A stretch of 64,000 bases of DNA, taken from NCBI GenBank assembly GCA_905178155.1, contig CAJINV010000032.1, positions 49,128-113,127 on the forward strand, given 5' to 3'. How positions within the stretch are numbered: position 1 is the first letter of the stretch; every line of letters begins with the position of its first letter. Source of the DNA: Amoebophrya sp. A120. Lineage: Eukaryota; Sar; Dinophyceae; Syndiniales; Amoebophryaceae. This document shows positions 10,622 through 21,600 of the stretch, piece after piece. The notes under the pieces were generated by a model that worked only from the letters and a program-made list of their open reading frames with translations, was not told the origin of the DNA and did no database searches. The position numbers and the translations under genes are program-made.

Positions 10622-13552
10622 TCATAACGCCAATGGTCTGCGGCCGTCGATGAATTGTTTACCGGCTCCGCTGTGTGCCCTATCTTGCTCCTCCCAAAGC
10701 CGAAGAAAAAGCCACCGCCTTGGGGTTGTCGATGAATTGCTAGGCACCTCATAACGCCAATGGTCTGCGGCTGTCGATGAATTGCCTACCGGCTCCGCGG
10801 TGTGCCCTTTCTTGCTTCTCCCAAAGCCGGGGAAAAATCCACCGCCTAGGGGTTGCCGATGAATTGCTAGGCACCTCATGACGCCAGTGGTCTTCGGCTG
10901 TCGATGAATTGTCTACCGGCTCCGCGGTGTGCCCTTTCTTGCTCCTCCACAAGCCGGGGAAAAATCCGCCGCCTTGGGGTTGTCGATGAATTGCCCGGCA
11001 CCTCCTAGCCCCAATGGTCTGCGGCTGTCGATGAATTGTCTACCGGCTCCGAGGTGCGCACTTTCTTGCTCCTCCCAAAGCCGGGGGGAAATCCTTCCAC
11101 CGCCATGGGGTTGTCGATGAATTGCTCGGCACCTCCTAGCCCCAATGGTCTGCGGCTGTCGATGAATTGTTTACCGGCTCCGCGGTGTGCCCTTTCTTGC
11201 CCCTCCCAAAGCCGGGGAAAAATCCACCGCCTTGGGGTTGTCGATGAATTGCTCGGCACCTCCTAGCCCCAATGGTCTGCGGCTGTCGATGAATTGTTTA
11301 CCGGCTCCGCGGTGTGCCCTTTCTTGCTCCTCCCAAAGCCGGGGAAAAATCCACCGCCTTGGGGTTGTCGATGAATTGCTCGGCACCACCTAGCCCCGAT
11401 GCTCTGCGGCTGTCGATGAATTGTTTACCGGCTCCGCGGTGTGCCCTTTCTTGCTCCTCCCAAAGCCGGGGAAAAATCCACCGCCTTGGGGTTGTCGATG
11501 AATTGCTCGGCACCACCTAGCCCCGATGCTCTGCGGCTGTCGATGAATTGTTTACCGGCTCCGCGGTGTGCCCTTTCTTGCTCCTCCCAAAGCCGGGGAA
11601 AAATCCACCGCCTTGGGGTTGTCGATGAATTGCTCGGCACCACCTAGCCCCGATGCTCTGCGGCTGTCGATGAATTGTTTACCGGCTCCGCGGTGTGCCC
11701 TTTCTTGCTCCTCCCAAAGCCGGGGAAAAATCCACCGCCTTGGGGTTGTCGATGAATTGCTCGGCACCACCTAGCCCCGATGCTCTGCGGCTGTCGATGA
11801 ATTGTTTACCGGCTCCGCGGTGTGCCCTTTCTTGCTCCTCCCAAAGCCGGGGAAAAATCCACCGCCTTGGGGTTGTCGATGAATTGCTCGGCACCACCTA
11901 GCCCCGATGCTCTGCGGCTGTCGATGAATTGTTTACCGGCTCCGCGGTGTGCCCTTTCTTGCTCCTCCCAAAGCCGGGGAAAAATCCACCGCCTTGGGGT
12001 TGTCGATGAATTGCTCGGCACCACCTAGCCCCGATGCTCTGCGGCTGTCGATGAATTGTTTACCGGCTCCGCGGTGTGCCCTTTCTTGCTCCTCCCAAAG
12101 CCGGGGAAAAATCCACCGCCTTGGGGTTGTCGATGAATTGCTCGGCACCACCTAGCCCCGATGCTCTGCGGCTGTCGATGAATTGTTTACCGGCTCCGCG
12201 GTGTGCCCTTTCTTGCTCCTCCCAAAGCCGGGGAAAAATCCACCGCCTTGGGGTTGTCGATGAATTGCTCGGCACCACCTAGCCCCGATGCTCTGCGGCT
12301 GTCGATGAATTGTTTACCGGCTCCGCGGTGTGCCCTTTCTTGCTCCTCCCAAAGCCGGGGAAAAATCCACCGCCTTGGGGTTGTCGATGAATTGCTCGGC
12401 ACCACCTAGCCCCGATGCTCTGCGGCTGTCGATGAATTGTTTACCGGCTCCGCGGTGTGCCCTTTCTTGCTCCTCCCAAAGCCGGGGAAAAATCCACCGC
12501 CTTGGGGTTGTCGATGAATTGCTCGGCACCACCTAGCCCCGATGCTCTGCGGCTGTCGATGAATTGTTTACCGGCTCCGCGGTGTGCCCTTTCTTGCTCC
12601 TCCCAAAGCCGGGGAAAAATCCACCGCCTTGGGGTTGTCGATGAATTGCTCGGCACCACCTAGCCCCGATGCTCTGCGGCTGTCGATGAATTGTTTACCG
12701 GCTCCGCGGTGTGCCCTTTCTTGCTCCTCCCAAAGCCGGGGAAAAATCCACCGCCTTGGGGTTGTCGATGAATTGCTCGGCACCACCTAGCCCCGATGCT
12801 CTGCGGCTGTCGATGAATTGTTTACCGGCTCCGCGGTGTGCCCTTTCTTGCTCCTCCCAAAGCCGGGGAAAAATCCACCGCCTTGGGGTTGTCGATGAAT
12901 TGCTCGGCACCACCTAGCCCCGATGCTCTGCGGCTGTCGATGAATTGTTTACCGGCTCCGCGGTGTGCCCTTTCTTGCTCCTCCCAAAGCCGGGGAAAAA
13001 TCCACCGCCTTGGGGTTGTCGATGAATTGCTCGGCACCACCTAGCCCCGATGCTCTGCGGCTGTCGATGAATTGTTTACCGGCTCCGCGGTGTGCCCTTT
13101 CTTGCTCCTCCCAAAGCCGGGGAAAAATCCACCGCCTTGGGGTTGTCGATGAATTGCTCGGCACCACCTAGCCCCGATGCTCTGCGGCTGTCGATGAATT
13201 GTTTACCGGCTCCGCGGTGTGCCCTTTCTTGCTCCTCCCAAAGCCGGGGAAAAATCCACCGCCTTGGGGTTGTCGATGAATTGCTCGGCACCACCTAGCC
13301 CCGATGCTCTGCGGCTGTCGATGAATTGTTTACCGGCTCCGCGGTGTGCCCTTTCTTGCTCCTCCCAAAGCCGGGGAAAAATCCACCGCCTTGGGGTTGT
13401 CGATGAATTGCTCGGCACCTCCTCGCCCCAATCGTCTGCGGCTGTCGCCGAATTGTTTACCGGCTCCGCGGTGTGCCCTTTCTTGCTCCTCCCAAAGCCG
13501 GGGAAAAATCCACCGCCTTGGGGTTGTCGATGAATCGCTAGGCACCTGGCGC
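10622..13552. repeat. 127-bp satellite array, about 23 copies
   Basis: The period is exactly 127 bp across roughly 11187-13470. About 15 central copies (11390-13330) are essentially identical, and divergence rises at both edges. Each unit carries TGTCGATGAATTG twice (before TTTACCGGCTCC and before CTCGGCACC). Repeated open frames of about 68 and 72 codons on both strands are a by-product of the array and are not genes. Homogeneous centre and diverged edges fit unequal exchange. Confidence 0.95.
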
Positions 13553-14925
13553 CCGTAGATGCATGGCACGCCATCAGAGTGCGATAGGGGGCGCACTCTC
13601 TCCGGGAGCTCCGCGCCGGCTGGCAAAATCCTGCCAAATTCTGCCGACAACCAAACCGCCAGAATGGCGAGCCAGACCAAAGAACGGACAGCGCCCGAAG
13701 ATGCATGGCGCGCCATCAGAGTGCGATAGGGGGCGCACTCTCTCCGGGACCTCCGCGCCGGCTGGCAAAATCCTGCCAAATTCTGCCGACAACCAAACCG
13801 CCAGAATGGCGAGCCAGACCAAAGAACGGACAGCGCCCGAAGATGCATGGCGCGCCATCAGAGTGCGATAGGGGGCGCACTCTCTCCGGGACCTCCGCGC
13901 CGGCTGGCAAAATCCTGCCAAATTCTGCCGACAACCAAACCGCCAGAATGGCGAGCCAGACCAAAGAACGGACAGCGCCCGAAGATGCATGGCGCGCCAT
14001 CAGAGTGCGATAGGGGGCGCACTCTCTCCGGGACCTCCGCGCCGGCTGGCAAAATCCTGCCAAATTCTGCCGACAACCAAACCGCCAGAATGGCGAGCCA
14101 GACCAAAGAACGGATAGCGCCCGAAGATGCATGGCGCACCATCAGAGTGCGATAGGGGTCGCACTCTCTCCGGCTGGGTGCTCCACGCCGGCTGGCAAAA
14201 TCCTGCCAAATTCTGCCGACAACCCAGCCGCCAGAATGGCGAGCCAGACCAAAGAACGGACAGCGCCCGAAGATGCATGGCACACCATCAGAGTGCGATA
14301 GGGGTCGCACTCTCTCCGGGTGGGTGCTCCGCGCCGGCTGGCAAAATCCTGCCAAATTCTGCCGACAACCCAGCCGCCAGAATGGCGAGCCAGACCAAAG
14401 AACGGACAGCGCCCGAAGATGCATGGCACACCATCAGAGTGCGATAGGGGTCGCACTCTCTCCGGGTGGGTGCTCCGCGCCGGCTGGCAAAATCCTGCCA
14501 AATTCTGCCGACAACCCAGCCGCCAGAATGGCGAGCCAGACCAAAGAACGGACAGCGCCCGAAGATGCATGGCACACCATCAGAGTGCGATAGGGGTCGC
14601 ACTCTCTCCGGGAGCTCCGCGCCGGCTGGCAAAATCCTGCCAAATTCTGCCGACAACCAAACCGCCAGAACGGCGAGCCAGACCAAAGAACGGGCAGCGC
14701 CCGAAGACGCATGGCACACCATCAGAGTGCGATAGGGGTCGCACTCTCTCCGGCAGCTCCGCGCCGGCTGGCAAAATCCTGCCAAATTCTGCCGACAACC
14801 AAGCCGCCAAAATGGCGAGCCAGACCAAAGAACGGACAGCGCCCGAAGATGCATGGCGCACCATCAGAGTGCGATAGGGGTCGCACACTCTCCGGGAGCT
14901 CTCTGCCGAGAGTGCGACAGGGGAA
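13553..14925. repeat. 142-146-bp satellite, right block (ten copies)
   Basis: GAGTGCGATAGGG recurs about every 142 bp (13577-14003) and then every 142-146 bp up to 14869. The change comes from a short insertion after CTCTCTCCGG. The unit is that of 10325-10621. Long open frames through it result from the repetition. Confidence 0.95.
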
Positions 14926-15660
14926 CGGCACAGAACTTGGCGGGCTTTAGTTCTGCGCCGTTCCCTGCACGCTGTCGCCCATTCTTGCTGCTCCCTTTTT
15001 GCAGCACTTCACAACAGCCCTGCCGGCGGCAGGAATGTTGCAAACTAGCGACCAAGCCCGCCAAGCTCTGCGCAGTTCCCCGCACGCTGTCGCCCATGCC
15101 GCTACCTTTTTGCAACAATTTTTTCGGCACTTTGGCGCGGGGGTTTCTCGCTGAGGGGGTCCCTTTTTTTGTGCTGGGCTTAGTTTGTTCGTTTAGAACT
15201 TCCAAGGCCGCGGAACTTCGGCGCGGGGGTTTCTAGTTGAAACTCTACACGACTCACCTAGTCGGGGGGCGGTCGCCTAGGCGAGAGGCGAGCGCCCTGG
15301 CGGAAGGCGAGCGCCCTGGCGGAGGGTGGGCGTCTATGCGTAGAGCAATTGGAATCACCGCCCGCAAAGAGTCCTTCCCAGGGGACCGGTTTACTCACTG
15401 CTGGCTACGCCACAAAAACCCGCTCCGAAGAGGGGCCGGCCTCCCAAACGCGGGCCGCGGTACAAGAAGCCGCCCCTGAGGGCACTGACTGCACCGTGAA
15501 ACCACAAGACGCCCCCGCTTTGCAGCAGGAAGCGGACCAGTTGTGGCCCAACGCGGTCGTAGCTCCCTGCACAAGTTCATTTCTCCAAACTCACGTATAA
15601 TTATCTTCCCCTACTAGAGGTGCTGCGATCTCGCACGAGACAACTTTTTACTTCGATTCG
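14926..15660. repeat. Short duplications, no gene
   Basis: A ~115-bp segment starting GTTCCC(T/C)GCACGCTGTCGCCCAT occurs at about 14961 and 15077. GGCGAGCGCCCTGGCGG is doubled at about 15285-15322. No convincing coding region is seen before the stop codon of the gene at 15663. Confidence 0.6.
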
Positions 15661-15662
15661 AT

Positions 15663-18600
15663 TTATTTTGTTGGATAACTGACCCAGTGCCCGTTCTCGT
15701 CCTTCTTCCACTTATCCTGCTTCTTGTTCAGGTATCAACCGCAAATGTGCGTGTCAGAGAGAGTACAAATTTTGCGATGCTCAGCGTGCATGCTTCGATA
15801 GTACTCTGTCATGCATTTTTCCAAAGAGATACATAAAGACCTGCTTCCAGCAGGGGCATGTGGTGAAACCAGCAAACGACCAAAACAAACGCTGCCATGC
15901 AGAGGGCCAAACCCAGCCCCAGCACAATTCTGTTTTTTGGTCCTTTCATACATAAGGACGATTTTTTTAGCAGCAGCTGCAGCAAACTCCTTGAGACACT
16001 CATCCTATTTCTCGGTGCATATCCAGTCCGGCTTGTCCTTCTTCACGTCGTTCTTGTGGTCGGGGTGTGAATTGCAAAGATGTGTCTGGGTCTGGAAACT
16101 TGTGATGCTGAATGTGATTGGGTGAAACAGTTTACAAACCTGCGTTTTTGATCTTGCAGAAATACATATTTTCTACGAATGGAAGATTCGCATCACAAGT
16201 TCAACTTGTCCAGCAGACCATTAAGACACTACATTTTCCATGCGTACGACGATCCATTCTCCGTCACCCTCTTTCTTCATCCATTTGCCCTCATCGTTTT
16301 TCCGCCAGAGCTTGTCAATCTGCCGCCACTCGCCGTTCGGATCCCGGTGCCAGACCGTTTTCTTCCACTCGCCATTCTCGTCTTTCTTCCACTGGTTCTT
16401 TCTCGGTTTATTTTCGCCGTTTCCGTTCGCACCGTAGTTCGCCCTCGTTTCCATCTTCGACCCCATCTTGCGTTGGGCGGCTGCGGTCGCTCTTTTCGCG
16501 GCGTTCTCCTTCTCTCTGGCCAAGGCAGCAGCGGCTGCTTCCGCGGCTTTCCGCAAGCCTTCGCCCGTCGTTGCCGGCTGTGCCCGCAGCACGTCGTCCC
16601 CCTGAAGCATTATCTCGACGGGGCTTCGCTTGTCCACTGGCTTTTCCCGAGTCGCCGTTCCGTTCGCGAGCGCGGCAAGCTTCGCGGCGTCCATGTTCAG
16701 CTGCTCGGCCACGATTTGCCGACGGTAGGTGGCGGACAAGCTCTCCACGAAGTTTGCTGCCAGTTTCCGGGCCTTCATGCTGCTAGCGCCGTGGATAGCG
16801 AGGGACACCATAGTGCACTTCATCATACCGTCCTCCGCGTAATCAAAAGCGGTTTTACCATTTGGCAGGCAGACCATATCGATGTCGGCACCCAGCTGGA
16901 CCAGGCGATCGCAGGAGATACGGTTTCCAAAGTACGCCGCGTAGTGTAGGGGCGCCCAACCCTCCGTATCCAAGGCGTTAGCTAGCGGCCCAAAGTACTC
17001 GAGCGCCGCGACGTTGCCCTTCTGCGCCGCGTAGTGCATCACGCATCGCCCGCGGTGGTCCCGGATAAAGCCGATGTTGATGTTGCGACACCTGTGTACC
17101 GCGTTGTGGATGTCCTGAGGTGTTTATCCTGTGTAGCAGCACCCCTTTTGCTTTCTGCAACTCCTCCTCCCATGCAAACTTTCAACCGCTTATCAGAATC
17201 AGAAAGAAAAACACAAATTATAACTCCATGTCCTTGCGGAGGTTGAGGTTGCTCTATAAACCTAATGCTGCACTGCGCACCGAATTTGTTTTTCTCTTTT
17301 CATCTTTCTGGGACTCCAACGGCGTCACGCATGACAAAACCCCAGATTGCAGAAGACGACGCCGAGGTGCTACGCACGATAATGTTCCGCCGCGCACCAC
17401 GCTGAGCAGTTCGCGGGCCTGCGGATTCTTTTCCAGGTCGATCCAATCGCCCCGCGGCGGGAGGTACAGGCAAGGGTCGCAGATCCACGTCTTTTCCTTG
17501 GGCCGCACGTCGCGCTTCTTATCACAGGCAAAAATGTCTGGGTCTGGAAGATTGAGAGATTTGTCATGCTTGTCTGGCATGACCAAAAGGTTTGTGATGC
17601 GTGTCCGAGAAGAGACCCTTTTGCCTGTCATGCAAAAACGCAACGCAACACAAAGAAGCGCAGATATTTCTCATGCTTGGATGTGCATTGCAGAGCATTC
17701 ACTATTCCCAACGCAGCATTACAAGTTTCCAGATCCAGACATTTTTGCAATCCATACTTCTGTACGGTGTCCAACGTCTTGCAGCGCCGCGTGAGAACGC
17801 CGTCCAGTTGGCGCAAGCAGTCCTGGAGAATGTCGTCTTCCCCAATGGGTTCGTCCGCGATCATGGTCAGAATCTCGTGCAAGGGCCGACTTTCAATTTC
17901 GTTCTCCTCGAACAGTTCCTTCTCCTCGAGCCATTCTCGGAAAAACCCCTGAAACTGCACGAAGTCGGTCTCGCCCGCCTCGTCCACCTTCGACTCCAGG
18001 TTGATGAAGTCGAGCAGCATCGACTTCAAGGGCTTCCCAACCGTCGGAACCTCCGTCAGCCCCTCGTCGTCTGACCAGTACGCGTCGCTTTCGTCGGCCG
18101 GGAAAACCCGTGGAGACCGCGACTCCACGCTGTCGTCGTCATCACTGTAGACCGGTTTCTCCCACCACTTTCGCTGCTGCGACACGACCTGTGGTTGCGC
18201 CACGGCCCCCGGCTGTGTTAAAACCGCAGTAGGGCCCCGTTGTTGTACTGCGGCAGCTGGCTGCGCTGCAGGAGCTGGCTGCGGCGCAGCAGTAGTTCCA
18301 CTGGTCGCTTTGCTGCTACCACTGCTACTCGCACTCTGATTTTTCGTTGGCGCCGTCGGAACTGCTGCCTTGGCCTTGCTGCTGCCACCCGCACTTGCGT
18401 CCACCTTTTCTCGCTTTATCTTCTTTGTTTTTGGTGCATCTTCTTCTGCCTTTTTGCTGCTGCTCCTCGAAGAGGATTTTTTCTCTTTTTTGCTTTTCTT
18501 TTCCTTCTTCGGCTTTTTCGCCGGCTCCGGTGGACCAGGGTCTTTACTGCTTCGAGCGGTGGATGAGGCGGACTTTTCCGTGGTCTTTTTTTCCTTCGTC

Positions 18601-21600
18601 GTCTTTTTTTCCTTCGTGTTCATCGCGTCTTTTTGTTCACTCGCACTCGCTGCAAGGACGGTCTTCTTTGCCCGTTTCAAGAAGTCCTTCTTCGATGCCT
18701 GCAACGCAGCGTGCAGACCGGGAAACTCGTTCTCGTCGTCCCGGTTCACCACCGGCGACTATGCACTGCAAATATGTCCGGGTCTGGAAACTTGTGATGC
18801 GAAGTGGCGATGATTGAGTCTATTCCTGAGAGCTGCCAAGCATGACAAATTTTCAGGACAGCACTTCCTCATGTGTAATGCGCATGAGAAACTGCGTTTT
18901 TGCATGACAGAGAATTCGCACTTTTGTCGGTCACGCAATACAAATTCTACAGGAGTGCAAAACAAGCAATACAGATTCCAATTTTTCCAGACCCAGACAT
19001 ATTTGCAGTTGATAGCGGAGGGTCAGCGACGATGTCCTCATCGAGATCACACGGCATGGGATACTTCACCGGCCGCTTGCTCTTCTGCACCGTGGTCAAT
19101 TTCTGGTAGTTCTGGCCAGGCGTAGTTCCTGAGGCGGATAATTTCGTCGAGCCTGATGATCTGCTGCTGCAGCTGCTCGCAGACGCAGAAGCAAGTCAAA
19201 TATGAGAGTGCACAACGCCCCCTCCCCTACAATTACTTGCATGACATGAGCAGCATCACAGACGACATCAGCAGGGTGCCGCCTGCATGACAAATGCATG
19301 GAGGATGCGGGCTGGGCTCCGAGATGAACCTTGTCATGCAGAGTCGTGCTCGAATGTAGAATCGATCAGGAGTTGCGGATTTGCATGACACGGGGGCGCG
19401 GGGGTTCTTGTGCAGTGTCATAAACACCAGCCGGCTTTTTCCCGCCGCTCTTCTTCGCAACAAGCATCTCGGCTGCCTGTTTCGCCCGCTCCTCCTCTGT
19501 CGCGCTCGGACCGAAGATCAAGTTGGAGCCGGAGGTGGCCTTGCAGCTAGGATCAAGCTTGCCTTTTTTCCCCGTTTTGCTCGCCTGCTCCTGCTATGCA
19601 TTGCAAATATGTCTGGGTCTGGAAATATGCAAGGTTTCTTGTCATGCATATTTTGCATGACCCGTGATGTCTGTTATGCATGATCTAGCAACACAGATTT
19701 TTAGAGGGATTCCTATTGCCTATTCCGCATGAGAAATGCCCTCTCCGCGTAACACAAATTGGAGTCCTGTCGCTGGTCATGCAATACAGATTTTTTTGGA
19801 ATCCAAAGACCGCATTACAAATCGAAATCTTCCAGACTCAGACATTTTTGCAATCCATATCTGCAGCTTTTTATTCGCGGCTGCAGCGGCGGCGGCCCTC
19901 GAGGCGGACGTGGAAGATCTCTTGTTCCAGGCGATCGGATATGCTATGCAAACATGATTTTTCTCGTTTCGAAACTTGTGATCCAAAACCCTCGTCTACT
20001 ACGCGAGACCAAGCAAAAGCATGACAAGTTTCTAAAAATTCACTGTCATGCGAATGGCAGACGAAGCTACACGTGTTGTTGTTTTGTAGCTCGCACAATA
20101 CAAATTTTCGCTTGTCAGTCATCTGACAAGCTCAGCATTACAAGTTCCAAATTTTCCTGACCGAGCAATCTTCGCAGTGGATATAGTCTTCATCCTGGAA
20201 AGGACCTGCTGCTCCTCCGTCCAGCTGTCTTCTTCGGGATATGGAGTGGGAATATTGCGCCACGAGTGATGAAGCTGTCATGCGCACTTTGCTACAGCAT
20301 TCTGAGCAGGAGTTTCGATGTAAATTTCTCATCCATAAGCTACTTACAGAAGTTCTCCTTCATCTCACGCCTGCATATGATATGATCTTCAACACGCTTT
20401 TCATAACCAAACCCAATCTTTCCCGACGATACGGTCCACTGCTGCTTGTCCCACCACGCTTGTCCTTCCGCCTCCCACCAGCCTTGGGAATAGTCGTTCC
20501 ACAACTGCTCCGCCACGGCTACGTCTGTCCAGCGAGAGCCGTCTGCGTACCAGGCAGCATCGTGGTCCCACGAGGATCCAGCCTTGCCGTCACGCCACCA
20601 GACGTCCGCCGTCTCGGCTTGCCATTTCTGCAGGTTCTTGTCGGTCCACTCCTGGTACTGCAGCGCCTTCGCAAGCGCTTCGTCGTCGTGGCTGACGTGC
20701 TCGTTGGTCGCGTGCACTTGGTTCTTCCTGGGTGGACGTGGTGCTGCGACCACACTTTGGTAGCCGACGTTCTCCTCGTGAGTGGTACCCGCATGATCCT
20801 GGACGTAGGTGGGTTCCTGGCCGTAGCTATCTTCTTGCCCGTAATTAGCTTCCTGGCCGTAGCTAGCTTCTTCTCCGTAGCTAGCTTCTTCGCCGTAGCT
20901 AGGTTCTTGCCCGTAGGATTTGGCGTCTTCATGGTATCCGTTCGTCTGGTAGTACCCAGCAACGGTGGACCCGTATCACAAGAAAAAAGTGTTACTGTTA
21001 CACACTTGTTGGAGTTTGTTCTGCATCACAAATTTTCTCTGCATGAGAGGGAAAACTTGCGATGCGCAGACCATAAGGGAAAACACGTATGAAATGAAGC
21101 TCGGATGAAGCATTTCTGGCATGACAGAGCTTGTCTGTCTTGCTTGGCCTGCAACACAACGTGTAACTGTAACACTTTTTTCTCAGGATAACCCGTGCTC
21201 GTCTTCCCGGTTGATGTCTTCACTCGGGCCGTCGAGTTCGTCGTGCTGGTCTATCGCAAGAAAAAACTGTTTCACTGTGAACTTGTGATGCAGAAAATGG
21301 AACACAGAACTCTTTGTCTTGCTACACCTGCAAGACAAGTGTTTTTTAGGGGTGTTTTCCCTTAGGATCCTCGCATGGCAAGTTTTCTTTGTAATGTGTA
21401 GCAAACTTGTAATGCGAAACTTGCAAAATCCTTAATACAGTGAAACAGTTTTTTCTTACGATATGGTCGTAGCCCCAATTGATATCCGGGTCGTAGCTGG
21501 TCGCATCTTGGTCTTCATATGTGCCGTCTTGCCCGGCGGGAACAGCAAGTGCTTCATGAGAACAAGGTCCAGCTTCCTCCTGATACCACGCGCCGTCATC

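Noticed and set aside
9696-10625. Open frames of 230-270 codons on both strands
   Set aside because: They follow the 85-bp and 142-bp repeats and show only Arg/Pro/Ala-rich repetition.
10622-13552. Dozens of near-identical 68-72-codon frames on both strands
   Set aside because: They recur every 127 bp, exist on both strands at once and are generated by the satellite; no start context or domain supports coding.
13203-14888. Repeated minus frames with PFFGLARHSGG and FGRILPAGAE motifs
   Set aside because: Products of the 142-146-bp satellite; both strands are open simultaneously.
10622-14925. CRISPR-like regular repeats
   Set aside because: Units are contiguous tandem copies without unique spacers, and the DNA is eukaryotic.
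17120-18813. Plus-strand frames opposite the ankyrin gene (up to 224 codons)
   Set aside because: Antisense of Lys/Ser/Glu-rich codons (Phe/Leu/Ser-rich); the minus strand carries the recognisable domains.
20241-21092. 283-codon plus-strand frame
   Set aside because: Antisense of the SYGQE/Trp-rich exon; Val/Leu-rich appearance comes from complementing biased codons.
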